A stretch of DNA of 64,000 nucleotides from positions 310,001 to 374,000 of the forward strand of contig JAHREC010000062.1 of NCBI GenBank assembly GCA_020081605.1, written 5' to 3'. Shown piece after piece: positions 11,668 to 24,212 of the stretch. Numbering within the stretch: position 1 is the stretch's first letter; the number at the start of each line of letters is the position of its first letter. Below the pieces are notes generated by a model that saw only the letters and a program-made list of their open reading frames with translations, was not told the origin of the DNA and searched no databases. The position numbers were made by a program, and so were the translations under genes. The DNA comes from Albifimbria verrucaria. Its lineage: Eukaryota; Ascomycota; Sordariomycetes; Hypocreales; Stachybotryaceae.

Positions 11668-13082
11668 ATGGCTGCCAATAATGAGCCTCACCACTCCTGG
11701 AAGCCCATCTCAAACAGCGAATGGGAACAGCCATATGGGTTTCAAGATGCCTTCTACGGTAGAATACTGGGCAAGGCAGGCGAGCCGGCACTGTTCTTAG
11801 TGGCATCATCCATTAAATTCAGATATGTCAGTCCAAGTGCGGACGGTGATCCGGCCAAAAAATCCGAGATGCCTGGATACAGACTAGATATGCATATCCA
11901 ATCATGGCTACTGTTGCGCATGAGGATAGGAGATCGTACAAATCGCCTCAAAATGCTCAAGACATTGATCAGTGGGCCAATGAAACGTTCAAGGTTGAAC
12001 TGAACAGAACTGTCTCGGACATTTGGCGAGACCTCATCAAAACGCGACAACCAACTCTGTACTTTCTGCCGAAAACAAACGAACTTTTTCTTCAATCGGA
12101 ACATACACACTTAGACGGCCGTGGCTTCCTTCACTTCTGGGACGAATTGTTTGCCCTGTTAGTTAATCCGAGGCCAGTAGTCCTTGGGCAAGATGTTGGC
12201 CATTTGCTTGGGCGGGCAGACGATTATCTGAATACCCAAGAGAGAAGCCCTGGGCGAGGGCTTCGCCTGGCAACACACTTGGTAGAATCTTTGGAAGTAA
12301 CTCCGCCCGAGACTTCTATAGCTTACCACCTGACAAATGTAGATGACGTGGCCCATCAACCGCTCCCTTTGATCAATTCAAGGGCCGTTTTCACATTTTC
12401 AAAAGAGGAAACAAAGAAAATTAATGATGAATGCAAGAGTCGGAATCTTTCGCTCACGGCAGTCTGGCACACTGCGATTGTACTTGCTACACAAGATGTT
12501 CAACGCGATGCTGGTGTGCAACCTGGCTCCACATACGTAACATTCGCCAACTTTGACTTGCGGCGTTATTTCAAGCAGGACAGCCGAGAATGCGTTCAAG
12601 ACAAAGCACCTATAGGAAACTATCATGGTGTTTTGCCTTACATAGCCAAGCCTAATGGTCGATCTTTCCTCAACCTTGCACAAGATTTGAGCTCATTCTA
12701 TCGCTTGGGGCTTCAGGATCAACCAGATGTATGGAGCGCTCTGCGACCCATGATGCAAGCCATGGGTGACGCGTTCACGCAAGGTCCGCTTACTGATACA
12801 ACACCAGCTGTTTCGAGCCTTGGTGTCGTTGACCATTATATCAAAAGAAGTATCAAGGACCGGGAGGAGTGTTTCATTAGCGACGCTTGGTTTGGCGATA
12901 CAGTCACTGGGCCTTGGATTGAGTGCTTTAAGTGGCTGTGGCAGGGAAGCCTGGTTCTCGGGAGTTGCTTTAATGGATCATTCTACTCCAGTAGAGAACT
13001 CGACGAATTTCATCGCAAGGTCAGATGGCACATTTTGGATGGTCTGAACCTAGCAACCGCCACTAAGGGTGCTAAATTGTAG
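11668..13082 (+). CDS. CoA-dependent acyltransferase, trichothecene 15-O-acetyltransferase (Tri3)-like
   Basis: About 471 residues, no introns seen, ATG at 11668 and TAG at 13080-13082. The catalytic HxxxDG motif of the condensation/BAHD-type fold is present as HTHLDG (about residue 151), and the overall style fits fungal toxin-cluster O-acyltransferases of the Tri3 group. Substrate unknown. One frame break: the A-run at 11857-11862 is one base short, after which the same protein continues in the next frame. It lies 1.5 kb beyond the dioxygenase gene, so it could be a tailoring enzyme of the alkaloid cluster; the known swn gene set has no acyltransferase, so this is inference. Confidence 0.68.
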
Positions 13083-14209
13083 TTACTCGTTGCTAAAGGC
13101 AGCATTGATTTTAGAATGGGTCGCATGCATTATTTGTATTTTGTAAAAATGATGAAAATAATTACAAATTGTATTCTCTGCCAGTCTTACGAGATAAAGA
13201 TTTCTAGTTTATAGTTCACCAGGGATAATTTGCGTTAATATGCACATTGGAAGGGTTTGAACATGACTACGAATAATGTGTCTCTGTTTGTGCACCTTAC
13301 GCTGGCGAAAGATTCATGCACTGGGCTCCCATATCATCAGCTCTTGTGATGATGGCTGAGTAGCCAGGAGAACAAATCCAGTATTCGGGAGTTCTATTTG
13401 AACCCAACAATATTTGATGATGCCCAGTTGGCGTTTGGTACCAATTCGACGATTCGATGCTTCTACAGACACATAGCGATCAAGATGAAATAGCCCCAAG
13501 CTTTCAACAAATCATGATTGTTCACAGGAGATTTCTCAAGTTATCTTTTACCAAATACTGCTCCTTCTTCTTCTATTCTTCTCTTTATCAATCTTAAAGA
13601 CCGAGTATGCCACTGAATCGGATTCTTCAGGAGACTTGACTAGAGTCTGAAAGCTCAAATCAGTAAGAATGTCTCCTCAATCTTTAATGACAGCCCAGGG
13701 AGATAGCCCTGAAAGAGGGGCAAAGAAAAAAAAAGAGTTGTCTTCATTCGCTGGCTCGAATGCCAAGGAACAATTCGAGACGATTTTTTCACACACCCAC
13801 TAAGGTTACTCAACTTCCAATGGCTAAGTAACAAGGCAAAATGTACAAGTTAATGGAAGCCGGGTTTCTTTCTTTTGGCTTGTTTTTCTTAGCGTCCACG
13901 TGTCCAACACAACCATTTCACGGTTATCCGGCTATCATTGGCGCCATGGACTTGGCTCGCGTCATGGCGTGGAGCGTGGAGAACCGGCATCTCCTTCTGT
14001 GGAGCGACTAAACGACGAGTCAAGTTGGCAATGACGGCATTGGGAAAAAAGCATGCTTGGCTTGTTTGCATGGAGCAGTTCGTGGGTTTATGATTTATCG
14101 CAGTTGGCATTGGCTATTAAGCTAAGAGAATCGTCCACCATAACCATGGGACATGACTGGCCGTGCTCGATGTACTTCTACCTACATTTCAATTCTTGTA
14201 TAGGTCATT
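13083..14209. other. Intergenic region upstream of the malate/TDT-type carrier
   Basis: About 1.1 kb holding the 3' flank of the acyltransferase and the promoter of the carrier gene. No supported coding sequence. Contains an A-rich run near 13725-13740 and nothing else I can name. Confidence 0.4.
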
Positions 14210-15630
14210 ATGTCTACAAATACGCCACACACAACAGCCGTCAAGGAGCATCATAATTTGAGGGAGGAGGAGGAAGCAAGAATGCGCCCAAGCGCTAATC
14301 ATGAAGACGTAACCAGAAGAAGCGACGGCGATGCTTCGACTGAAAGGGACGATGCTGAAACCGGCATTCAAGCGCGGAAGGATGCGTTCCCGCAGAGTGA
14401 TGGAGCTCCCTTGTCTTTGAAGGACCGTGTTGTTCGCATAACTTGGGGCTGGTTCCCGTGTACGATGGCGACCGGCGGCATGGCGAACTTAATAGCACAG
14501 CAGCCATTTACGTTTCCTGGGCTAATGATAATTGGCAAGATATTTTTCATCTTGAATCTTGTCCTCTTCGTCACCTTTACAACACTTATCGCCATTCGAT
14601 TCATAATTAAACCACGAGCGCTCACAACAAGTCTTCATCACCCATCCGAATCCTTCTACTTTGGTGCCTTCTGGGTATCAATAGCACTGATCCTCATAGG
14701 TGCGCAGTCCTATGGTGGGCCTGCCACTGGTGACTGGTTCACCGTTGCAATACGGGTACTGTTTTGGATATTTTATGCATGCAGCACCGTTGTAGCAGTT
14801 TTCCAATATCACGTCATCTTTGAAAGCGAGAAAATCGCAATTGCAGAAGCACTGCCCTCCTGGATTTTACCGGCATATCCATTCCTCGTCACCGGTCTCC
14901 TTGCAGGATCTATCGCGAAAGCTCAGCCATCATGGAGTGCTGTTCAGATGATAATAGCCGGCCTGATGGGGCAAGGACTCGGCTGGATGTTGTCTCTGTT
15001 CATCTATGCGGTGTATCTAACAAGACTCATCCAACATAATCTTCCTGATCCATCAAAACGACCGGGCATGTACATTGCCGTTGGACCTGCAGGTACGTGA
15101 TTATAGACTTAAAATTCGGGTTGTGGAATCAAACTAACAATCAATAATTAGCCTTCACCTCTAGTGGACTGATCATGTTGGGCAAGCAAGCCCAGTCCAA
15201 CATGCCTAGCGGGTTTCTAGGTATTACCAGTATCCCGGTTGGCGACCTTTGGCTGGGAATGTCAGTTGCGGCTGCATTGTTTCTTTGGCTCCTAGCTATT
15301 TGGTTCTCAGCACTCTCAACATTGTCAGCAATTCGCGAAGCACGTCGAATGTATTTTACGCCTGCGTGGTGGGCCTTTGTCTTCCCAAACGTCGGTTTGG
15401 CGCTTGCAACGATCAGCATTGGCGAAACTGTTGGTTCGTTAGCTATACAGGCAGTTGGTTCTGGAATCACAGTTATCTTGGTATTGGTTTGGCTTTTATG
15501 TGCGACGGGCCATATTCGTGCAGTTATGAAAAGAGAAATATTGGCTGTGGGCAAAGACCTAGATGTGGAGGAAGTCAATCGACAACATGACGAGAAGTCG
15601 AGGAGAAAGGAGCGCAGGAATAGGTGGTAG
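14210..15630 (+). CDS. C4-dicarboxylate/malic acid carrier of the TDT family (Mae1-like membrane protein)
   Basis: About 454 residues. A charged N-terminus of roughly 75 residues is followed by about ten hydrophobic segments; the first carries TWGWFPCTMATGG, characteristic of the tellurite-resistance/dicarboxylate transporter (Mae1, SLAC1-like) fold. Likely a plasma-membrane carrier for malate or a related acid, or a sulphite pump of the Ssu1 branch; the branch cannot be settled by eye. One intron at 15093-15151 (gtacgt...attag, with a ctaac branch site) joins GCAG to CC in frame. No frame break. Basic, charged C-terminus (KSRRKERRNR). Confidence 0.8.
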
Positions 15631-16143
15631 GCTTGAATCTGTGCAAGATCAGTACCGCATGGATCACCACTAGGCTTTTTGTCAGTAGCAACAATATAAT
15701 ACACGTGCATAATTTTACACAATGTACAATCATCACACAGTCAACCGCTATATCTTGGCCGCCTTTACCGAGGGTTTCATACAAGTGCTCTACCCAAACG
15801 ATCAAATAGTCTTCATAGCAAAAGTATAGGTATAAAGGAAATTGGGGCATTAAATTAGGCTGATGCCAAGATCGAACGTACGAAACTTTTAGAAACCATG
15901 ATTTAACTAAGGCCGATGTAACGCAGTTGCGAGTTGCATTTGCAGGCCCTGGTTTGGCAAGATATGTCCAAAGCCAAAAGAAACCTTCCATGTCCATGGC
16001 TCTCTTAGATGAGACCCTTGAATACTTTATATCAGGGCCGCAAAAGACAACATAGCAGTCACGGGCTAAGTGATGAAAATCAGGATTTATACATATATAT
16101 TTTCATTTTTCTTAGGTTTTCTTTCTTTTTTTTTTTCTTAATG
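15631..16143. other. Intergenic region between convergent genes
   Basis: About 510 bases between the carrier gene and the alcohol dehydrogenase, which converge. It holds the 3' flanks of both and a pyrimidine tract with a T-run near 16122-16138. No gene seen. Confidence 0.4.
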
Positions 16144-17336
16144 TCACATTTCTATAGCAACTTTGAGAACATTCTCTTTTGACCCGGCCTTGAAGGCCGT
16201 ATACGCAGCCAGTGCGGATGACAAGGGAAAACTAGAAAGACCGTATAAGGAGGTTGCCATCGAATTATATGTCGGGGTCTTATAGAACTCACCATGAGAA
16301 ACAAGGGGTTGAGGGTTCAGCAGGCCACTCTCGACTAGCTCGATCAACCACGACGTATGATCATGGCTGACTAGCTTGCTTGCGATATCTGTGAATTGAG
16401 ATGGTTAGACCGATGTCAAGAGGTTGTCGTAGCTGGACAATGTAACCTGGCCTCGAGGTTTAGGCCTTGAAGACTTACTTATGTTCTTATCCCAAAGGGT
16501 GTGTATGTCGAGGGTTACCTGGCACCCATGCACTCCAGCGTTTGTCAATGTTCCGCCAACGGACAAGAGGCGCTGGCAGATATTAAATGTTGAAGGTGCT
16601 CCGACACACTCGGAAACAAGGTCAAAGCCCCACCACCTGAGACTTTCAACGCGTTCTCCACAACGAAGTCGTCACCGCTATGAGTACTGAAAACGTGGTC
16701 AGCGCCTAGCTGTTTAGCTGTCTCAAGTCGAGATTCTCCTCGGCCAATGACTACTAGACACTTTGGCGAGTACAGTTTTGCTAGCATCACCAGGGCAAGT
16801 GCAACAGGTCCGGCGCCAACGATGGCAATTTTGGCACCAGGTTTGATGTTTCCAGGCAGAAGACCAACATCGTACGCCGTAGGTACAGAATCAGATAAAG
16901 GGAGAGCTCCTTCTGCCGTGACTCCATCGGGCAATGGATAGAGAGAACAAGCTGCATGAGGAACTCTGACATACTCGGCCTGAGTTCCGTCAATGGTATT
17001 TCCTAAAATCCATCCTCCCGTAGAGCAATGGGCTGACAGGCTTTGACGACACCGTGTACACACACCGCAGGATGAGATGCACGCAATGAGCACCTTCGTA
17101 CCCACGGAGAGAGTAGTGACACCTGCGCCCAGTGATTCAATGATACCAACACCTTCATGGCCCAAGATTCGACCAGGCTGGCATGATGGTACATGGCCTT
17201 GCAGAATATGTAGATCTGTTCCACAAATACTGGCATGGAGGACTTTGACAATGGCATCACCTGGGGTTTGAATCCGGGGCTTAGGTCGTTGCACAAGCTC
17301 TACCTTGCCAAGCTCGCTGTATATAATAGCGGACAT
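16144..17336 (-). CDS. Zinc-dependent medium-chain alcohol dehydrogenase
   Basis: MDR-family dehydrogenase of about 345 residues with ATG at 17336. Catalytic zinc ligands appear as Cys in SICGTDLH (about residue 38) and GHE (about 61). A structural zinc loop with Cys residues (SSCGVCTRC, then HC) lies near 90-103, and the Rossmann motif VGAGPVAL near 173. Substrate unknown; an alcohol/aldehyde or sorbitol/threonine-type enzyme. Introns at 16389-16478 (gtaagt...cacag) and probably 16232-16292 (gtgagt...tctag). Two frame problems: the C-run 16628-16631 is one short, and the run at 16228-16231 beside the second intron is also one short if that intron is real. Without the second intron the reading stays open but gains about 20 odd residues. 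Confidence 0.82.
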
Positions 17337-19122
17337 AACATTGTTTCCACCATTGGTGAGGGGCTGCGTATCGGATGGGGCGCGATGCGCAGATCGTCGA
17401 AGTTGGCGTCACCCATGTTCACGTCAGTTCGAGCGAAACAAAACGAAATGGACGGTCACTGTCTCGAAGAGTGTTGCAGTTGGTGATTAGCAGTTGATTT
17501 TATTCGGCTAAGTAGGAAGAAAGTAGCAATTCTCTTGGGCATTTGCTTCCAGGCATGCGACTTATAGAAATGTTTGCTGATGTTTCCACTGACGCAACGA
17601 TGACGAACCCCGGACTTCAATGCAGGCAGATAACGTGAAGCAGCTGAAAGCTGAAGATTAATTTACAGACAATGCAGCAGTTCATCTTGTTCCCCACTCA
17701 TTCAACATCGTCACCATAGACATATAAGCACGTGGTGACTTGAAGCACAAACTTGCGCCAGACTCACCGTTTGAGGCACCTGCGTCTGCAAGATGCTAGC
17801 TGAACCTGCGGCCCGGCCCCGTTTGCAACCGGTTGTAGAAACCTGCATGAGATGTGCTGGCCCTATATGCATGGCCGTTGCTACATTCAGACATGGCTTT
17901 CTCTCTTGGTCTTGGTATCGGGGATATATGTATGTTCAACACCACTGGTTGGCCACACATCACACTACGCAACCCCACCATGGCGCTTAGGACTCCGAGT
18001 CTCTGCACTGTCATGCATTTGGAGAACCCTTATCAATATTCAGGGTCTAGACTGCTGTTTGCATTTCTCCGTGGAGTGGGGCGGCGAATGGGACGCGTTG
18101 GTAGCTTGCAATGTGAGACAAAATTATCAACTGCCATTTGCCTGCAAGCGTGTCTCCAGTAACGGGAATGGTTAAGTGAAATACATGCACGGTAGCTGTT
18201 TATGATTTCCGTATAGCTAATCATGTTCCATGTCGGACCTTGGTCCGTACCTGGAGCCGGAGAAAATGGAGATTGGGAGATCAAGTACTTAGTAGCAATG
18301 TCTATCTGGGAGCATAAGAACATAAAAACCATAGCAAACTGTACCAACCTTCTTCAAATCTGGGTGACGCGGACATTAATCTGAGAATATATAGCTACAT
18401 ATCAGTCTGTCTATGTTGATATGAAATATAGACCGACGAATGAGGGGTCCAGCAGATCGAAAGTACAAATCTGGATGTACTGGATTGTACTTTCGATCAG
18501 CTGAACCCCTCATTCGTCGGTCTATCCCAACCACGTCCCTAGTTTTATGTAAGATACGTGCGTACTGTATTTCAAATGAATCAGTTCATAGGGACTTTTA
18601 TCTCTTTCACATTGTCTATGCACATCTCCTTCATGTTCTACTTCATAGTTAGTGATACACCTCCATCATGCCAGCCTTCATGCTTTGTCTTCAGTAAGAC
18701 CCTAGCTAAGATAGCCAATAGTACTCACACCGCACCTAAAATCTATAAGTAAATTTAAAGGTTTTAGATGTTCTCATAAATAATTGATACTGTGCGATGA
18801 ATCCATGGGATGGGTCATTGGCACCCGAGCGTTTCACGTAAGCTCTGCTCCCAACGGTCAAGGATGGCTCAATATTCCAAAGATATGGGACTCGATGCAA
18901 TTAATGGAGTCTAACAAGGACGGTCTTCGAGGAACACCATGAGAATAATGTTCCAAATAATTCTCCATTCATATCAGAAGCTCCGTGCATTCTAAAACCC
19001 TAATTAAAGGATATGAAATTGGGCGTGTGCGAATGCGTTATACCAGAAGAAAACGACATTTGCAAGATGAACACATTCACCTTTACCAGCCACTTCATGA
19101 GGGAAACCAAGTATAAGTACTT
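17337..19122. other. Gene-poor intergenic region containing a long hairpin
   Basis: About 1.8 kb without a supported gene. Apart from the inverted repeat at 18428-18525 (listed separately), it shows only short unsupported frames. It contains the promoter of the alcohol dehydrogenase at its left end. Confidence 0.4.
18428..18525. repeat. 98-bp inverted repeat: two 41-base arms around a 16-base loop
   Basis: Left arm 18428-18468 and right arm 18485-18525 are reverse complements with two mismatches, separated by 18469-18484. The arms begin and end with atagaccgacg / cgtcggtctat. No ORF spans it. It may be a miniature inverted-repeat element, a hairpin RNA source or a cruciform; nothing in the sequence decides between these. 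Confidence 0.85.
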
Positions 19123-20124
19123 CTATTTCCGCTCCAGAATCCACTTCACTGCATCCATTATAAACCTCATTTTATCTTCTTCCGGCTCTAAGTGCACTAT
19201 ACTTAATTAGTAAAAACATTGCTGATTCCGCATATGTATTGACTCACGACAGTGATAAGCGCCCTCATAGATAAAAAGCTTCTTGTCCTTAACCGGCAAC
19301 TTCTCGAAATATTCTTCTGTGGCCTTACACTCGCAGCACATGTCACCTGTGCCATGAAAGAGTGCAATGCTCAAACCATCCCGGTCTTGTATCTCAGGTC
19401 GTCCGGTTTGCAGCTCCTTGGCGCGATCCAACATCCCAACGATGCCCTCTAATGTTCCCGTATCATGGCAAAGATCGTCTGCTGGCCATAAACTGCGTGT
19501 AGTCTCGTCTCGACACATGTAGCTCGGATCGAGTCTGCTCACATATTGCCAGCCTGGCATCAATCTGGATGTCATTCGGCCGGCCAAAACGGTAATCCAG
19601 GATGGCTCGGCTGCTGCATATAATCTGATATGTGGCGCTTCGGCAAGAAAGCCTCGGATTTGTTTTGTAACATGTTCGGGACCTTGGGTGGTGTACGTCA
19701 AAACCTCTTGGCCGCCCATGGAGTGACCCATGAGAAACAGCGGTATTGATGAGGGTAGCAAGGTGTTGAGAAACTCTGTGATATCTGCTAGAACTTGCGA
19801 CGTTGGTCCAGTCAATCCTCGCTCAGACTTTTTCGTCACGGAGCGGCCCCATCCTCGTTGGTCGAATGCGTGGACTTCTATACCGTGGGCGACGAGGTTT
19901 TGGAAGAGATCAGTGAACCTCGTACAATGGTCGCTAAAACCGTGAAGGAAGACTACGGCGGCAGACGCTGGTTCGATGGGCTGTTAGTGCGCAGAACAGT
20001 CAGTAAGACCATAGCACTCCAAGATCAAATATAGGAACTCCATGCAAACTCACTTTCCAGTATTTGGTAAAAGTTTGATGCCATCCGCAGTTGTGTGCCA
20101 CGCTTCCTTCGTTATTCCTACCAT
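19123..20124 (-). CDS. Alpha/beta hydrolase, monoacylglycerol lipase (Yju3)-like
   Basis: About 291 residues in three exons, ATG at 20124 and TAG at 19123-19125. Introns: 19981-20053 (gtgagt...aacag) and 19197-19247 (gtgagt...tatag). FLHGFSDH is the oxyanion-side strand, GHSMGG (about residue 107) carries the nucleophile Ser, and the His motif YH sits just before the last intron. The short last exon restores a normal C-terminus (HLEPEEDK). Likely a cytosolic or lipid-droplet lipase that splits monoglycerides. One break: the T-run (plus-strand A 20069-20072) near the end of exon 1 is one base short; with it the exon ends exactly at the splice donor in phase 0. Confidence 0.82.
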
Positions 20125-21928
20125 GTTGAGTCGGCAACTAGGCAAGATAGCTCTGGTAGAGGGAACGTTGTCAATTCGCCCACCGGGGTTGGGAGGGTTG
20201 GGGTTGTTTAGGACAAATTGAAACCCGCACAGGTATCGCAGCAGCGGTGCGTTGCGAGGCAAGCTGGCGAAATGTAATGATGTGCTGTGTGTATCACGCG
20301 CTGGAGGAATACGACTCTGATAGCGCTGTTGGTTTGAATCTGCAGGTTGGGGACCAAATAACAAACACTTTAGCATGCCATACGGCTGATTGGCTGTCGT
20401 CTTTCGTCTTATTCGCAATTGTGATAAATGCGGTCCACGGGCGCGCAGCTGTGACTTTACCACCCAATATGAGCATGAGTATTTCCAGTAAGGGTGCCGA
20501 CAGAGCCGGAAGGGCATGCCGTATGAGAAAGCTAGCATCCTACCCATTGTTGGTTACACAAATGGAGCCAGGTACTACCCTACAGGCTGGTTGGTTTCAA
20601 CTTCAGTCATATCTGGAAGATCTCCATTCGTATAAAGCTACATATCGAAGTCACCCCTAGCGACCTAGCAAAGAGCAATGTGGACATCAGAGTTGGAAGC
20701 GGTGCCCTCTATGTGACAGGGTACGGCCACATGCACGCCCGGGCCCTAGATGGGCAGATACAACAAGACGCACACATACGTAAAATAACATATAGTGTGG
20801 TTGCTTAAGGTGTCAATCTAGCTAGAAGTTGCAAAAAGCCAAATACAGAATCCAAAAATCGCATTTAGCCAAAAACACGAACACGTTGAAGGTAAAAATG
20901 GCTTTACGATAAAGACTCGCTAGACAGCTACAGCTATCTGATTTGAATACAAACTCAATCTTCAAGCAAAGGCACACTTCAAATCAGTAAAAGAACCATC
21001 GTTTGCAATGTGCTGTATGTCGCTGCAAACGCTATGTATCGTAATCAGAATCGTGTCTAAACTTGCCTCACTAAAACCAGGAGTTATTATGTTCTTCGTT
21101 GATAGGATTATCAAACGGCTTCCTGTAGGACAAACTGCATGCTGTACAGCTTCGTCGTTGATTTACGTCCCACCTCATATGACTCTTCCGATGTATCCAA
21201 CACACATACGTTGCATGCCTCATCCAGAGGTGGTCGGATCCCGAAAGCCCACAAGATCTTAGCCAGGGCGACGAAGAGGCTGTTATCCGCAAGTTAAATA
21301 CCCAGACAAATTCACCTCCTCGTGCATCAGATGCATCATTCAAGGCTCTAGGGTCGATGCGGTTGTTGTTCTTATAGCGTTTCTTCGCATTTGGGTCTAG
21401 ACATCTCTCTGGGCGAAACTCTGCCGGCTTTGCGTGTTGACCTTCGTCATGACAGTTTGCCCAGATATTGAGAGAAGTTACGGAGTTCTTGATGGACGCC
21501 CTTTTGGCATGAGAGAGAGAGAGAAAAGCGCAAGCATCTAGATAATATAAATATATTTAACAAAATTCTATTTAACAGCGATTGTCACCTAAATCCCAAC
21601 CCCAATCATCTCCAACCCTTTTTCCCTCCACAATCGCGGACTCCTCAATATGCCAGCTCTTATCGTCAATCACTTAAATGCATTGAATTGGCCTTACTGA
21701 GTAGAACCCTGAGTACGGGAACCGAAGGTCTTCCTCTTTCCCTCATCATTGGTGGGGTAGGCAGGGATATTCGCCACACAATTGGGCTGTTGGTTGGTAA
21801 TGAATAAATTCACTCCTTTTCCTCGTCCAGCGTTTTGCTGGTGGTCGGCTATTCTCTAGTTCTCCTCTCATTCCGCGGAAAGAACTCAGCGTCTTGGCTG
21901 GTTTAAGGGTGAAACACGATAATTGAAA
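20125..21928. other. Intergenic region between divergent lipase and MFS genes
   Basis: About 1.8 kb holding the promoters of the lipase-like gene and the MFS exporter. Open frames at 20247-20660 lack features of a real protein. A GA-rich run is seen near 21512-21530. No gene recognised. Confidence 0.4.
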
Positions 21929-23578
21929 ATGTCTAAACAATGCAGCGAAGATTTGACAACGGAGGAGCCCACAGAGCCGTACTCTGTGTTCACAAGGGCT
22001 GAGAAATGGTGCATTGTGGCGTTGGTCGCATATGCCGCTTGCTTCTCTACTCTCAGCAGCTTCATCTACTATCCTGCCATAAATTTATTGTCAGAGTCCC
22101 TATCAACTTCTGTCGATAGAATTAATCTCACCATTACTTCTTACATGGCTGTTGCTACTATCGCACCAACCTTGGTGGGCGACACTGCCGATGCACAAGG
22201 CCGCAGGCCAGTATACCTTATATTATTGACTATCTACGTTGCATCCAACGCTGCTATTGCTGCAACCAACTCATATCAAACCCTTGTTGGTTTCCGAGTC
22301 ATCCAAGCTCTAGCAATCTCTGGTCAGTTCACCACTACAATTTCAAAACATGTGCTAAGTGATATGTTAGGGACTTTCTCTATTGCCTATGGCGTCGTTA
22401 CAGATGTTTCATCTCCATCAGAACGAGGTTCTTTTGTCAGTGTTGTATCTTTTGCGTAGGGCCTGTCCTCTTTTCCTTTCACCTCTAAGCACAGTACAAC
22501 AATTGATGACTTCTCTTAGAATTACAATTGCACCAACTGCAGGCCCTATTCTAGGGGTGCCCTTTCCTTTGCGGCTGGATGGGCATGGATATTCTGGTTT
22601 CTTGCAATTGCGTCAGGGTCCTGCGTTGTCCTGATGGTATTTATGTTACCCGAGACTTCGCGTGATATTGTTGGCAATGGTTCAATTAAACCACCCACAT
22701 TATTACAACTTCCTACCAGTCGTCTTTTCTGTCACTGGAAACGTGAAAACTCTGATTTCCACCACAAATTGCGTTTTCCTAATCCATTTAGGTCTTTGAA
22801 AATCTTGATTCGTAAGGACAATTTTACAGTTATAACCGCATGCGGTCTTCTATATGTGGTCTATACTTGCATGAATGCTCCCTGTCCACACTTTTTGTTC
22901 AAATTTACGGTTTGAATGAATGGCAAACCGGTCTTATTTATGTTCCTTTTGGCCTAGGTGGTGTGCTCTCGACATGTATCTCTGGACGGCTGCTGAATAG
23001 GGCCTATCGGGATACGAGAACTCGACTTGGCTTGTCTACGAATGAGTTCTCCGGTGACGATCTCGATAATTTCGAGGTGGAGAAAGCTCGATTGTGTATT
23101 ATATGGGTTCCTATGGCTATCACAACAGGTGCAGTTGTGGCTTTCGGCTGGGTTCTGCATTATGAGCAAGTATGTGCCGCTTGCTTCCCCATCTCCTACC
23201 AGAATTCTCGCTTACAAACGAAGCACCTCGCCATTACTTTGATTCTACAATTCATTGCGGGCTTTAGCATGCAACTTGACTTTAGTGTGAGGGCTACTTT
23301 CTGCAAGTCTGATTATGAAAATTGACGATCGTTAGATTTACAACACACTTCTGGTCGACAAGAATCATCGTAATCCCGCCGCCGCACAAGCTTCCAGCAA
23401 TATCATGCGATGCACATTGGCAGCCATTACGGTAGCATTCTTGGAGAAAACCATTGAGTCGCTTGGAATTGGCTGGACTTTTATGTTTATGGGTGGTCTT
23501 TGTCTGATTTCTCTCTGCCTATTCGTCATAGACTACCATAAAGGCACGAAATGGAGGCGAGAAAGTCTGGTCAAGTAG
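21929..23578 (+). CDS. MFS multidrug exporter (DHA1 type)
   Basis: About 475 residues in five exons, ATG at 21929 and TAG at 23576-23578. Introns: 22323-22370, 22456-22519, 23170-23223 and 23287-23335. The loop motif between TM2 and TM3 reads GDTADAQGRRP, and LPETSRDIVGNG is typical of fungal DHA1 efflux pumps. About 12 hydrophobic segments. Two breaks, both runs one base short: G 22554-22557 and C 22880-22882. A proton-driven drug or metabolite exporter in the plasma membrane. Swn clusters include a transporter (SwnT), but this gene lies about 12 kb from the last swn gene with unrelated genes between, so a link is only a possibility. Confidence 0.78.
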
Positions 23579-24212
23579 TCTCATTTCCCCGGCTTATGAG
23601 CGAGGAAGGCAAAAATAATTCAAACAATCTTTTGTTTGAAATTTTTGTTTTCAACATTGCTTGACGTACATACTCCTGGTCCCAATTTATCAGGTCTTAA
23701 ACTAGAGAAAATACATAGATTGCACTTCATATTCCGTTGGCATGCTTCACCCGGTTGGGAGAGTGGAGGGTCATGGGATTTATGATTGTAAAGGTCATTT
23801 CCGTTTTCTTACCTTCAAAACCTTACCCTCGGGACAGTAGAGAGACTTAGTGAGACGCAGCAATGATCTTATAGTCTAATGATTTATGATAACTCTTGCC
23901 GATCAACAAGGTGACATGCACTTGATAGGGACATCATGCCGTCTGTAGTCGAGATTCCCTTCAGAAATTACAAATCCATTGTTTACATGATAGAAAATCC
24001 TTCTGAAATACTAAGTTGAAGCTTTTTAACGAGAATTAGTTGTGTACATAGTTATATCCTATCGCTGATCTAGTTCTGTGTCAAGTACATTTCTACAAGC
24101 CTGTTAATCACAATTCCTCACGTTTGGTGATTGCCATCTTACTTCCACTGTTCTTCAACCATGTGACCAACTTGACATCTTTCTCATTGTTTTGATTGAA
24201 TCTATCTCAACC
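23579..24212. other. Intergenic region between convergent genes
   Basis: About 630 bases holding the 3' flanks of the MFS exporter and the STAND gene. No coding sequence or repeat recognised. Confidence 0.4.
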
